Below, in pieces: positions 9,927-19,539 of a stretch of DNA of 64,000 bases. This DNA is from Vibrio mediterranei (GTDB lineage Bacteria; Pseudomonadota; Gammaproteobacteria; Enterobacterales; Vibrionaceae). The stretch spans positions 178,208 through 242,207 of the forward strand of contig NZ_FLLQ01000008.1 of the NCBI RefSeq assembly GCF_900088415.1, written 5' to 3'. The notes below the pieces were generated by a model. That model made no database searches. It worked only from the letters and a program-made list of their open reading frames with translations, and was not told the DNA's origin. The position numbers were made by a program, and so were the translations under genes. How positions within the stretch are numbered: the first letter of the stretch is position 1; each line of letters begins with the position of its first letter.

Positions 9927-11240
9927 ATGAAAAAACTGCTTCCATTATTTATCACAGCTGCATTAGGAAGCGTAAGTGCAGCGGCATGGGCCGACTCCCT
10001 AACGGAAATCTACGATCAAGCTAAACAAAACGATCCTCAGCTACTAAGAGCTGCGGCACAACGTGATCGTGCATTTGAAGCCATTAACTCTGCTCGTGCG
10101 ACTCTGTTGCCACAAATTAACTTAACAGCTGGTTATAACGCAGTAAGAAGCGATATCGATACTGCCGATAGTGACAAACTGAGTGCTGGTGTTGGGTTCT
10201 CACAAGAGCTATACAACCGTACTAGTTGGATCACGCTAGACAGTGCTGAGAAAACGGCTCGTCAAGCAGACTCACAATACGCTGCAGCGCAACAAGACCT
10301 AATCCTACGTACTGCACAAGCTTACTTCGAAGTACTACGTTCAAAAGATAACCTTGAATCGGTTCGTGCTAACAAGGCGGCGGTTGCTCGTCAGCTAGAG
10401 CAAACTAAACAACGTTTTGAAGTAGGTCTTTCAGCCATTACTGACGTTCACGATGCACAAGCACAATACGACCGAGTGTTGGCCGACGAAGTTGTTGCGG
10501 AAAACAACTTACTTAACCAATATGAAGCGCTTCGCGAAATTACAGGTCAAGAGCACAAGAACATCGATGTTCTTGATACCGACCGCTTCTCAGCAGCGCG
10601 TCCAGAGCAATCTGTGACTTTCTTCCTCGAAGAGGCCCAGAATAAGAACCTAGATTTGCTTTCTGCGCGTATCGGTCAAGACATTGCTAAAGACAACATC
10701 ACATTGGCAAGTTCTGGTCACCTTCCAAAACTAACATTGGATGGTGGTTACAACTACGGCAACGAACGTAACAATAACAACGTAGCTAGCCAGTTTGATG
10801 GAAGTAACGCTTTCAATGCAGGTATTAACCTATCAGTACCTCTATACACTGGTGGCAACATTACCTCGCAAACCAAACAAGCAGAGTTCGCGTACGTTGA
10901 AGCAAGTGAACAGCTAGAGCAAACTTACCGCTCAGTTGTGAAGAATGTTCGTGCAAATAACAACAATATCAACTCTTCTATTGGTGCTATTCGCGCTTAT
11001 GAGCAAACGGTAATTTCTGCAGAGTCTGCACTAGAAGCCACTAAAGCTGGTTTTGATGTTGGTACTCGTACTATCGTTGACGTGTTAGAAGCCACTCAGG
11101 CTCTTTATAACGCCGAGAGCAACCTTTCTGATTCACGCTACGACTACATCATTAGTATTCTGAACCTACGTCAATCGGTAGGTACATTAAGCGAGCAAGA
11201 TATCGTTGATATCAATGCTGGTCTTAAGAAAGCGAAGTAA
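9927..11240 (+). CDS. tolC: Outer-membrane efflux channel TolC
   Basis: TolC is the trimeric outer-membrane exit duct shared by RND and ABC tripartite pumps and type I secretion. In vibrios it is needed for bile and drug resistance and RTX toxin export. The 437 residues start with a signal peptide (MKKLLPLF to about AWA at 22). Two related halves follow, each a long alpha-helical pair with beta strands, as in the OEP family; examples are SLTEIYDQAKQNDPQLL and GFDVGTRTIVDVLEATQALY. The frame is open back to a GTG at 9855, but the ATG at 9927 has a GGATTAGGA ribosome site and gives the signal peptide, so I chose it. Confidence 0.96.
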   Translation: MKKLLPLFITAALGSVSAAAWADSLTEIYDQAKQNDPQLLRAAAQRDRAFEAINSARATLLPQINLTAGYNAVRSDIDTADSDKLSAGVGFSQELYNRTSWITLDSAEKTARQADSQYAAAQQDLILRTAQAYFEVLRSKDNLESVRANKAAVARQLEQTKQRFEVGLSAITDVHDAQAQYDRVLADEVVAENNLLNQYEALREITGQEHKNIDVLDTDRFSAARPEQSVTFFLEEAQNKNLDLLSARIGQDIAKDNITLASSGHLPKLTLDGGYNYGNERNNNNVASQFDGSNAFNAGINLSVPLYTGGNITSQTKQAEFAYVEASEQLEQTYRSVVKNVRANNNNINSSIGAIRAYEQTVISAESALEATKAGFDVGTRTIVDVLEATQALYNAESNLSDSRYDYIISILNLRQSVGTLSEQDIVDINAGLKKAK

Positions 11241-11255
11241 TTGCTAACTGAAATA

Positions 11256-11284
11256 AAAAGGGACGCGGATGCGTCCCTTTTTAT
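11256..11284. terminator. Terminator between tolC and hldE
   Basis: The hairpin AAAAGGGACGC, GGAT loop, GCGTCCCTTTT ends in T-rich sequence on both strands and lies between the convergent tolC and hldE stops. It probably serves both genes. Confidence 0.9.
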
Positions 11285-11305
11285 TTGTTTGTGCTGACGG
11301 AAGGA

Positions 11306-12736
11306 TTAACCTCGGCCACCTTTGATAGCTTCAATGATCTCGGTCGTCGAGCAGCCATCTTCAAAGTTCAGTACTTTTACTTCACCACCAGCAGCGATTA
11401 CCTCTTTACCACCTGCAATCTCTTCTGGCTTATAGTCACCGCCTTTAACAAGCAGACTTGGTAGCACTTCTGAGATCAAGCGTTGTGGCGTTTCTTCAGA
11501 GAATGGTACAACCCAATCAACAGCCCCTAGACCAGCAAGAACAGCCATACGTCGATCGGTTGGATTAACCGGACGACCTGGTCCTTTTAACGCTCGAACA
11601 GATTCATCTGTGTTCACAGCAACAATTAAGCGATCACCCAGTTCAGCAGCGTGATTTAGATAAGACACATGTCCTGCGTGAAGAATGTCAAAGCAACCAT
11701 TCGTCATCACGACGGTTTCACCTTTAGAGCGCGCTTTCGCGACGGCTTCAATCAATGCAGCTTCACTGATCACACCAAAATCAGTATCTTGACTACCGTG
11801 AACCGCTTCAGCAAGTTCAATAGTAGATAGTGTTGATGTACCAAGCTTACCAACGACCACTCCAGCCGCTGCATTAGCCAATGCACACGCCTCATCAAGC
11901 GGTTTACCTGCTGCTACTGATGCAGCCAATACAGAGATAACCGTATCGCCCGCACCGGTAACGTCATACACTTCTTTCGCTTGTGTTGGCAAATGGAACG
12001 GTTCCTGATCTTTACGAAGTAAAGTCATACCGTGCTCACTACGTGTCACCAATAATGCTTCAAAGTCGAACTCTTTAATTAGCGCATTACCCTTCTCGAT
12101 AAGCTCTTCTTCGCTTTTCACTTTGCCTACCACGTGCTCAAATTCAGCCATGTTTGGTGTTAGCAATGTCGCGCCGCGATAGCGTTCGAAATCAGCCCCT
12201 TTAGGGTCGATAAATACAGGAACACCTGCGGCTTTCGCTTTCTGGATATACGCTTGAACATGCTCTAGCGCACCTTTGGCGTAATCGGATAGCACCACAG
12301 ACTTCACGTTTGGTAACGCCTGCTCCATCTTAGCTAGTACAAGCTCAGGGTCAGTATTCTCGAACTTATCTTCAAAGTCCAAACGAATCAATTGCTGCCC
12401 TCGGCTCAAAACACGAAGTTTGGTGATAGTTGGGTAGTTAGGTAATGCAACAAAATCACAAGTTACTTTCAAAGACGTCAGTGTTTCAGTCAGTACTTTT
12501 GCTGGTTCATCCATACCAACAAGTCCAATCGTATGTGCATGACCACCTAGCGAAGCGATATTCATAGCAACGTTGGCAGCACCACCTGGACGTTCTTCGT
12601 TGTTTTCTACTTTTACTACAGGAACTGGGGCTTCTGGAGAAATACGCCCTGTCGGACCATACCAGTAACGGTCTAACATAAGGTCACCGACAATCAATAC
12701 GCCAGAGTCGCTGTAATTCGGTAGGATGGGTTTCAT
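11306..12736 (-). CDS. hldE: Bifunctional heptose 7-phosphate kinase / heptose 1-phosphate adenylyltransferase
   Basis: HldE makes ADP-heptose for the lipopolysaccharide inner core by phosphorylating D-glycero-manno-heptose-7-phosphate and then adenylylating the 1-phosphate. The 476 residues fuse a PfkB-family kinase (about 1-320; GGAANVAMN near the N-terminus, anion-hole DVTGAGDTV) to a cytidylyltransferase-like domain (about 345-476; TNGCFDILHAGH is the HxGH motif). It follows glnE on the same strand, with about 120 bases between. A hairpin with 8-bp arms (12758-12781) sits just before its ribosome site but has no U-run, so a terminator role is doubtful. Confidence 0.96.
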   Translation of the reverse strand: MKPILPNYSDSGVLIVGDLMLDRYWYGPTGRISPEAPVPVVKVENNEERPGGAANVAMNIASLGGHAHTIGLVGMDEPAKVLTETLTSLKVTCDFVALPNYPTITKLRVLSRGQQLIRLDFEDKFENTDPELVLAKMEQALPNVKSVVLSDYAKGALEHVQAYIQKAKAAGVPVFIDPKGADFERYRGATLLTPNMAEFEHVVGKVKSEEELIEKGNALIKEFDFEALLVTRSEHGMTLLRKDQEPFHLPTQAKEVYDVTGAGDTVISVLAASVAAGKPLDEACALANAAAGVVVGKLGTSTLSTIELAEAVHGSQDTDFGVISEAALIEAVAKARSKGETVVMTNGCFDILHAGHVSYLNHAAELGDRLIVAVNTDESVRALKGPGRPVNPTDRRMAVLAGLGAVDWVVPFSEETPQRLISEVLPSLLVKGGDYKPEEIAGGKEVIAAGGEVKVLNFEDGCSTTEIIEAIKGGRG

Positions 12737-12857
12737 TTCTGTACTCCAATATGATGTAAGAGGGCTTAATTATGCCCTCTTGTATTAAATCTTTTGGCTA
12801 AGCCATTGAATGGATAGTAGCACAACTCTTCGTTTCAATACCAAGCTGAAGCAAGAA

Positions 12858-15707
12858 TTACCCTAGCCACTGTTTCCATGCTTCAACGACGATGGCTTTC
12901 TCTTGAGTAAACTTACTATCGTCAACATCCGCGTCTAAGTTGAGCAAGTTGCGATGATGAATTTCATCACGCAATGTGGTGTAGGCGTGAGTAAGTGCCA
13001 TCGCTTGCTCTTCTTCCATCACACCTTGGGACATCATTGACTCAAATATACGCACATTATCCGACCAGCGTGTCAGCTTTGGCTTGTCATGACTGTATTG
13101 CAACACCAAATACTGAGCTAAAAATTCAATATCAGTAATGCCCCCAGCATCTTGTTTAAGCATAAATCGACCCGCTTTTTTACCCCCTAAATGGTCGCGC
13201 ATTTTTTCTCGCATATCGACCACCTGTTGTTTCAATGTCAATTCATCACGAGCGGTCCGAAGGACGTCATTGCGGGTGTTTTCAAACGCGTGTTGCAGAG
13301 GTGCATCACCGTATATCATACGTGCTCTGACTAAAGCTTGATGCTCCCATGTCCAAGCATCATTGTGCTGGTATTCATCAAAGGCGTCAGTCGGACTCAC
13401 TAGCAGCCCTGAAGCGCCGGAAGGACGCAGTCTAGTATCCACTTCATACAGAATTCCCGATGCTGTTCTGGTTGAGAATATGTGGATAATGCGCTGTGCT
13501 AAACGAAGATAGAACTGACGACCGTCGATATCCTTTTTTCCGTCGGTGTACGCGCTTACCGGACAATCATGCATAAACACAATATCCAGATCAGAGTTAT
13601 AACCTAGCTCCCACCCCCCTACTTTACCGTAGCCAATCACGGCAAAACCTTTGCTGCCACGATCTTTCAAGTGTGTTGGTTCACCATATTTAGCCGCCAT
13701 TTGCTGCCAAGCTTGGTTTATGCCCGCTTCTACAATGGCTTCAGCCAAATACGTTAAATGATCACTTACTTTCATAACGGGCAGTACGCCTGCAATATCG
13801 GCGGCCGCTATTCTCAAAATACAGGTCTGTTTAAACTGACGCAGCGCCTCCATCTGCTGTTCCATATCCTCTTCTGGAATACGAGCTAGATAATCCCGTA
13901 GTTCGGTCTTATAGGACTCAAGAGGTACTGGGTTGTAGAGATGCGCAGGATCAAGCAACTCATCAAGCAAGATCGGATAACGTCCAAGCTGTTCCGAGAT
14001 CATTGGACTTGCCGTACAGAGCCTCACTAACTGCACAAGTGCAGCTGGGTGCTCATCCAATAGCTCAAGGTAAGTCGTTCGAGTCACAATACGATGCAGA
14101 ACATGCAGCACTCGCGATAAACCAAACTCTGCATCTTTATGGGCATAAATGGCACTAAAGACTTTAGGCATCAATCGATTAAGTACTTCACGCCCACGAG
14201 GGCCTAGTGTTTTCTTGGCAAGATCCGCTTTAAACTGCTGAATGGTTTTCTGTTTGTCGGCTGGATTCTCCACATGAAGATCATGCTCTAGCAAGTGCTC
14301 GATCACTTCTGGTCGATCCGCCATATCCCATAACTCATGGAAGTGCTTAGCGATTGGGTTCGTGTCTTCTTCGTCCTCATCTTCGCCAATCAAGTTAGCA
14401 AACACCTGATGTACATTTAGCATATGCAACTCAGTTGCTTGAACCATAGCAGACCAGCTTTCAAATTGCATCGCACACGCTAATTTGAGCTGGTCGCATG
14501 GCTTATCAGGTAGTGTCTGAGTCTGCTTATCGGCCATGGCTTGCAATAGGTTTTCCAACCGACGCAAGAAACAATAAGCCGAACGCAGCTGCTGGACATT
14601 TTCTGACTCTAGTAGAGACAGAGTGTCGATTGCATCAAGCGTTTCCAGTAACCCTCGACCTCTTAAACTCGGTTCACGTCCTCCACGAATAAGCTGAAAC
14701 ACTTGAGCGATAAATTCCACTTCACGAATACCGCCTGGTCCGAGCTTAATATTATTTCCTAATCCGCGTCTGCGAACTTCGCTACTGATCATCGATTTCA
14801 TGCGCCTTAATGACTGGATAGCACTAAAATCGATATAACGGCGGAACACAAAAGGGCGCAGCATTTTACGCAGCTCTTGGTATTGTGGATACATCTCACT
14901 GCCCATTACACGCGCTTTCACCATCGCATAGCGTTCCCAATCACGGCCTTGCTCTTGATAGTAATCTTCCAGTGCCGCATAACTCATCACCAATGGTCCG
15001 CTCTCACCAAATGGGCGTAATCTCATATCCACTCGGTAACAAAAGCCATCAAACGTCTGCTGATCAAGTGCTTTGATGATTCGCTGCCCTAGGCGTGTAA
15101 AGAATTGAGCATTAGCAATTGAGCGACGCGTCCCCTGTGTTTCACCGTTTTCTGGATAAGTGAAAATGAGATCGATATCCGATGAGAAATTCAGCTCACC
15201 GCCACCGAGCTTCCCCATACCGATAATCAACATTGGCTGCGCTTCACCCTCTGCATTGCAAGGTGTACCCCATTCCAAGCAGCACGCTTTATATTGCCAT
15301 TGATAAGTCTCAAAGATCATCGCTTCAGCTAGCATGGAAAGATGGTGCAGGCTTTGTTCTAGACTCCAGTCACTAGTAAAATCGCGCCACGCGATATATG
15401 TCATTTCACGATTTCGGAATCGACGTAACACACGATGACCTTCCATTTCGCTACCACAAACCTCAAGTTGAGTAGCCAATCGCACTCGATAATCCTCAGC
15501 TCTACTATGCTGCGAGAGCATGTCAGGTAGATCCGCGAACAGCCCTTCGTCTTTCAGTAGTGACTCTTCCACGAAACAGCTCATCGCCATGACATACTTT
15601 AGCTGTTGTTGTCGCTCTGGAGTCCAATGGGATAGGTCAGAATAGGCTTGTTGAATTCGCTCAAACGCTGATTGAGCATCGTGTTGTAATTCGGCAGGCA
15701 GTTGCAT
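12858..15707 (-). CDS. glnE: Glutamine synthetase adenylyltransferase/deadenylase GlnE
   Basis: GlnE switches glutamine synthetase off by adenylylation and on by deadenylylation in response to PII and glutamine. The protein carries two nucleotidyltransferase cores in tandem: GMGKLGGGELNFSSDIDLIF in the N-terminal (deadenylylase) half and GYGKVGGWELGYNSDLDIVF in the C-terminal (adenylyltransferase) half. Length is about 949 residues, normal for the family. A TTG at 15734 would extend it by nine residues. I prefer the ATG at 15707, which follows AAGGA at 6-7 bases. The pairing glnE then hldE is the same as in E. coli. Confidence 0.95.
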   Translation of the reverse strand: MQLPAELQHDAQSAFERIQQAYSDLSHWTPERQQQLKYVMAMSCFVEESLLKDEGLFADLPDMLSQHSRAEDYRVRLATQLEVCGSEMEGHRVLRRFRNREMTYIAWRDFTSDWSLEQSLHHLSMLAEAMIFETYQWQYKACCLEWGTPCNAEGEAQPMLIIGMGKLGGGELNFSSDIDLIFTYPENGETQGTRRSIANAQFFTRLGQRIIKALDQQTFDGFCYRVDMRLRPFGESGPLVMSYAALEDYYQEQGRDWERYAMVKARVMGSEMYPQYQELRKMLRPFVFRRYIDFSAIQSLRRMKSMISSEVRRRGLGNNIKLGPGGIREVEFIAQVFQLIRGGREPSLRGRGLLETLDAIDTLSLLESENVQQLRSAYCFLRRLENLLQAMADKQTQTLPDKPCDQLKLACAMQFESWSAMVQATELHMLNVHQVFANLIGEDEDEEDTNPIAKHFHELWDMADRPEVIEHLLEHDLHVENPADKQKTIQQFKADLAKKTLGPRGREVLNRLMPKVFSAIYAHKDAEFGLSRVLHVLHRIVTRTTYLELLDEHPAALVQLVRLCTASPMISEQLGRYPILLDELLDPAHLYNPVPLESYKTELRDYLARIPEEDMEQQMEALRQFKQTCILRIAAADIAGVLPVMKVSDHLTYLAEAIVEAGINQAWQQMAAKYGEPTHLKDRGSKGFAVIGYGKVGGWELGYNSDLDIVFMHDCPVSAYTDGKKDIDGRQFYLRLAQRIIHIFSTRTASGILYEVDTRLRPSGASGLLVSPTDAFDEYQHNDAWTWEHQALVRARMIYGDAPLQHAFENTRNDVLRTARDELTLKQQVVDMREKMRDHLGGKKAGRFMLKQDAGGITDIEFLAQYLVLQYSHDKPKLTRWSDNVRIFESMMSQGVMEEEQAMALTHAYTTLRDEIHHRNLLNLDADVDDSKFTQEKAIVVEAWKQWLG

Positions 15708-15798
15708 TTGTCGTCCTTGTCTCGACTGAAACAAAAAGTGGCAGCTACCGCTACCACTTCATTGATCACATATCAGTGTATTACGCTAGAATCTTGCT

Positions 15799-16575
15799 CT
15801 AGCTTCTAAGGCCAATACCCTTAGTCACCAAATGATGGGCTACTCCATAAAGTACCACGATAAACACCAAGAGTACGCCAAAAGATGTCACAATCCCTAC
15901 ATCCGACACACCTAAGAAACCGTAACGGAAAGCATTGACCATATAAACGATTGGATTGATTTTGGATACACCTTGCCAGAACTCAGGAAGCAGGCTAATG
16001 GAATAAAACACACCACCTAGATATGTCAGTGGCGTCAAAACGAAAGTGGGAATAATCGATATATCATCAAAGGTCTTGGCATACACCGCATTAATAAGAC
16101 CACCGAGTGAGAACACCACCGACGTCATAAACACAGTCGCGATAATTACTGCCCAATGTTCAACTTGTAAATCAACAAAAAACAGCGAGACAAAAGTTAC
16201 TATCGTGCCAACCAGCAACCCACGTACAACACCGCCCATGACAAAACCAGCAATGATGACGTAATTGGGAACAGGTGCGACAAGAAGCTCTTCAATATTG
16301 CGCTGAAATTTGGCACTAAAGAAGGACGAAGCAACATTCGAATACGAGTTAGTAATCACCGACATCATGATAAGGCCAGGAACAATATATTCCATGTAAC
16401 TGAAGCCGTTCATTTCACCGATTCGAGAACCGATCAGGCTACCAAAGATGATGAAGTAAAGTGTCATGGTAATCGCTGGCGGTACTAAGGTTTGTACCCA
16501 AATTCGAGTAAAGCGATTAATTTCTTTCGTCAAAAGGCTTTTAAATGCCGTCCAATACAAACCGTACAAATTCAT
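15799..16575 (-). CDS. yadH: ABC-2 type exporter permease YadH
   Basis: This is the membrane subunit of a two-gene ABC exporter of unknown substrate. The 258 residues show six hydrophobic segments and the ABC-2 pattern, with an N-terminal amphipathic region (FTRIWVQTLVPPAIT) and the conserved TPLTYLGGVFYSISLLP turn before the last segments. Its start shares one base with the stop of the ATPase gene (TGATG), so the two are coupled. The nearest named relative I recognise is E. coli YadH. Confidence 0.92.
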   Translation of the reverse strand: MNLYGLYWTAFKSLLTKEINRFTRIWVQTLVPPAITMTLYFIIFGSLIGSRIGEMNGFSYMEYIVPGLIMMSVITNSYSNVASSFFSAKFQRNIEELLVAPVPNYVIIAGFVMGGVVRGLLVGTIVTFVSLFFVDLQVEHWAVIIATVFMTSVVFSLGGLINAVYAKTFDDISIIPTFVLTPLTYLGGVFYSISLLPEFWQGVSKINPIVYMVNAFRYGFLGVSDVGIVTSFGVLLVFIVVLYGVAHHLVTKGIGLRS

Positions 16576-17495
16576 CAGTTTGCCTCCGTTTGATTACGCA
16601 CAATAGAAACAAATAACTCTTCAAGTCGGTTGGCTTTGTTCCTCATTGACAGCACTTTAATACCAGCCTCGGAAAGCTGAGTGAAAATGTGGTTCAACCC
16701 CTGAGTTTTCTCAATTTCTATCTCCAAAGAGCCATTCACAACATTTTGCGATTTAACCCCTTGTAGCTCAGGAATATCAACGCTTGCGTCGATATCGAGA
16801 ATAAACGTTTCTACATCCAGCTTATTGAGCAAAGCTTTCATCGATGTGTTCTCAATCAGTTCACCGCGTTGGATAATACCGATATTGCGGCAAAGTAGTT
16901 CCGCTTCTTCAAGGTAGTGAGTCGTCAGAATAATGGTGATACCTTGTCGATTAATCTCTTTAAGGAAATCCCACATTGAACGACGAAGCTCAATATCAAC
17001 CCCCGCCGTCGGTTCATCAAGAATGAGCAGTTTGGGTTCATGCATTAGAGCGCGAGCAATCATAAGTCGACGCTTCATTCCTCCAGAGAGGTTTCGTGCT
17101 CGCTCGCTACGCTTTTCCCAAAGGTCTAGCTGAGAGAGGTACTTTTGCGCGCGCTGCTTCGCCACATCCTTAGCCACACCGTAATACCCTGCTTGCTGAA
17201 GAACAATCTGCTCAACGGTCTCGAACTGGTTAAAGTTGAACTCTTGTGGCACCAGCCCAAGTTGCTGCTTCGCCAGTTCAAGTTCTTTATCAATATCGTG
17301 ACCAAACACCGAGACCTTGCCCGATGTTTTGTTGACTAGGGACGTAATGATACCGATGGTGGTCGATTTACCCGCCCCATTAGGCCCAAGCAAAGCATAA
17401 AAGTCTCCCTGCTCAACTTGAAGACTCACCCCTTTAAGCGCTTCAAAACCGCCTGCATAGGTCTTTTTTAACTGCTCAATTTCTAATGCGATCAT
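16575..17495 (-). CDS. yadG: ABC exporter ATP-binding protein YadG
   Basis: This is the ATPase partner of YadH. It shows Walker A (GPNGAGKST), the Q-loop (LVPQEFNFNQF), signature LSGGMKRR, Walker B (LLILDEPTAGVD) and the switch His (LTTHYLEEAE). The last 80 residues form the small C-terminal extension of this subfamily. The frame is open to an ATG pair at 17519. I chose the internal ATG at 17495 (MIALEIEQLKKTY) because E. coli YadG begins at the same place; neither start has a strong ribosome site. The substrate is unknown. Confidence 0.92.
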   Translation of the reverse strand: MIALEIEQLKKTYAGGFEALKGVSLQVEQGDFYALLGPNGAGKSTTIGIITSLVNKTSGKVSVFGHDIDKELELAKQQLGLVPQEFNFNQFETVEQIVLQQAGYYGVAKDVAKQRAQKYLSQLDLWEKRSERARNLSGGMKRRLMIARALMHEPKLLILDEPTAGVDIELRRSMWDFLKEINRQGITIILTTHYLEEAELLCRNIGIIQRGELIENTSMKALLNKLDVETFILDIDASVDIPELQGVKSQNVVNGSLEIEIEKTQGLNHIFTQLSEAGIKVLSMRNKANRLEELFVSIVRNQTEAN

Positions 17496-17623
17496 AATTT
17501 GCACCGAAGAATGCATCATTGGAATAATTTGATATTTCCAATGATATCGAAAAGTTTGAATATACCCTTACACATGATGATGATGGCTCAAGTTTTCAAG
17601 TGGTGGTGATAAATTGGCTATAA

Positions 17624-17653
17624 AAAAAGCGAGTATGTTAGTACTCGCTTTTT
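17624..17653 (-). terminator. Terminator of the SulP gene
   Basis: On the minus strand GCGAGTA pairs with TACTCGC and is followed by seven Ts, directly after the SulP stop codon. Confidence 0.88.
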
Positions 17654-17660
17654 ATCCCTT

Positions 17661-19307
17661 TTAAACCGTTGCCTTGTATGCGGCGTCCAGTGCGTGTTCT
17701 CGCTGCTGATAGATATTGCCATCCGGAACAAGATCAATAACGTGGAATTTATCCAATTGCTGTCGAGTTTGCGTATTTGGACATAACAAGTACACCTGAC
17801 ATTCTGCGTCTTTGGCATCCTTGATGGCATTTTCTAGAGCAAGACCAACCGTTACGTCGATCATAGGAACATCCGTAAGGTCTAGTATCATCGCTTGATA
17901 ATCAGCAATACTTGAGTGTTGTCTTGAAATCGCTTTAGAGACACTAAAAATCATTGGCCCAGATAAGTAGAAAAACAGTACCTTACCTTGGGTTTGTTCT
18001 AGCAACTCTCGCTCATATTCACTTAACGGCACATCGTCGTCATCAGCATCGCTGATCGCTTTTACCTGACGAGCTTGCTCACGGCTCAATCTTTCAATAA
18101 TGATGATGTTCGAGATAAACACACCAAGGCCTACGGCAACGATAAGATCTACAAATACAGTCAGCAGCATAACACCGTACATGATAGCCATACCGGCCAA
18201 ACTCACCTTATGTGCTCGCTGAATAAAGCTCCAGTCCAGTATGTTGAAACCGACATAAACAGCAATGCCTGCCAACACCGCCATTGGAATAGGTTCAGTT
18301 AAACCACTTGCCACCAGTACCACCAGCGCCAACACCAATGCCCGCACCACACCCGACAATGGAGAGCGAGCCCCTACTTGGATATTGGTCACCGTTCCCA
18401 TCGTCGCACCCGCTCCCGGTAGAGCCCCAAACAAACCTGCGATAAGGTTCGCTAACCCTTGGCCGCGCAGCTCCTTATCTGAGTCATGCTCTTTACGAGT
18501 TAGAGAGTCACCGATAACCGCCGTTAATAAAGTATCAATACAGCCTAATGTGCCGAGTACAAGCGCATCGATAAGCATGGTAGTCAGCATTTCGGCGTTA
18601 AAATGCGGTATAACCAAAGAAGGCAAACCTGCTGGAATCTCGCCAATTCTGCGAATACTCTCACTACTGAAAAACAGCATAGATATCACAGTGACTAACA
18701 CCAGCGCCACAAGCTGCGGAGGAATATGTTGACGGTATTTTTTAGGGAACAGAAATAGAATCGCTAACGTCAGTAACCCAAGGAATAATTCTGAAAAGTC
18801 GATATGGGTCAGCAGTTCAGGTAATGCCTTGACTGTCCCAATAACGCCGCCCGTTGGCGCGGCTTGTCCCAATAGTGGCGCCAGTTGAAGAATCACCAAG
18901 ATCACACCAATTCCCGACATGAACCCTGAGACAACACTGTATGGCATCAAAGTAACGTATTTTCCGAGTTTTAACGTACCAAGCAAGATTTGAAAAATAC
19001 CCGCCATCATAACGACAGTGAAGGTCATCGCCATCCCCGTTTCCGGGTACTTAGCCATCATTGCTGTCAATACCGCTGTCATGATGACCGTCATAGGGCC
19101 TGTCGGTTCGGAAATAAGGCTAGAAGAGCCGCCAAATAGAGAGGCAAACAGCCCCACCATGATTGCGCCCCACAGCCCTGCTTCTGCGCCTGCTCCAGAT
19201 GCCACACCAAACGCCAACGCCAGTGGCAATGAAATAATCGCGGTGGTTACCCCGCCAAATACATCCCCTTTAAGGTTTATATCTTCAAAACGACGTCCTA
19301 ACTTCAT
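17661..19307 (-). CDS. SulP (SLC26) family anion transporter with STAS domain
   Basis: This inner-membrane anion transporter has 548 residues: a 10-14-segment SulP membrane domain (N-terminal GDVFGGVTTAIISLPLALAFGVASGAG, then EPTGPMTVIMTAVLTAM) and a cytoplasmic STAS domain from about residue 435. SulP members carry sulfate, bicarbonate or dicarboxylates, and the sequence alone does not say which. A beta-carbonic anhydrase gene starts 232 bases away on the opposite strand, which favours bicarbonate or carbonate transport, as for BicA-like SulPs. That is inference from context; sulfate remains possible. Confidence 0.9.
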   Translation of the reverse strand: MKLGRRFEDINLKGDVFGGVTTAIISLPLALAFGVASGAGAEAGLWGAIMVGLFASLFGGSSSLISEPTGPMTVIMTAVLTAMMAKYPETGMAMTFTVVMMAGIFQILLGTLKLGKYVTLMPYSVVSGFMSGIGVILVILQLAPLLGQAAPTGGVIGTVKALPELLTHIDFSELFLGLLTLAILFLFPKKYRQHIPPQLVALVLVTVISMLFFSSESIRRIGEIPAGLPSLVIPHFNAEMLTTMLIDALVLGTLGCIDTLLTAVIGDSLTRKEHDSDKELRGQGLANLIAGLFGALPGAGATMGTVTNIQVGARSPLSGVVRALVLALVVLVASGLTEPIPMAVLAGIAVYVGFNILDWSFIQRAHKVSLAGMAIMYGVMLLTVFVDLIVAVGLGVFISNIIIIERLSREQARQVKAISDADDDDVPLSEYERELLEQTQGKVLFFYLSGPMIFSVSKAISRQHSSIADYQAMILDLTDVPMIDVTVGLALENAIKDAKDAECQVYLLCPNTQTRQQLDKFHVIDLVPDGNIYQQREHALDAAYKATV

Positions 19308-19481
19308 TACTATCCTTGAAAATAACCAAAAAATTGCCTCACCTTAACAAATGTGACAATAAGTTAATAACTAATAAGGGCCATTCAATTTTCATAAGAT
19401 ATAAGTTTTTTTCACTGAATCGTTAAGTCACTGATTTTAGGTACATGAACACGTCAGATGAGTACATTTTGATACTTTTTT

Positions 19482-19521
19482 TTCGAGATTCAATTTGTAA
19501 CATTGTGTATAGTATCTCGAA
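19482..19521. promoter_or_regulatory. Inverted repeat in the SulP/carbonic anhydrase promoter region
   Basis: TTCGAGAT and ATCTCGAA are perfect 8-bp inverted arms 24 bases apart, ending 18 bases before the carbonic anhydrase ATG. A TATAGT hexamer at 19508-19513 looks like a -10 element between the arms. This could be an operator shared by the divergent pair; no known regulator consensus is recognised. Confidence 0.35.
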
Positions 19522-19539
19522 TTATTGAAGGGAAGTATC

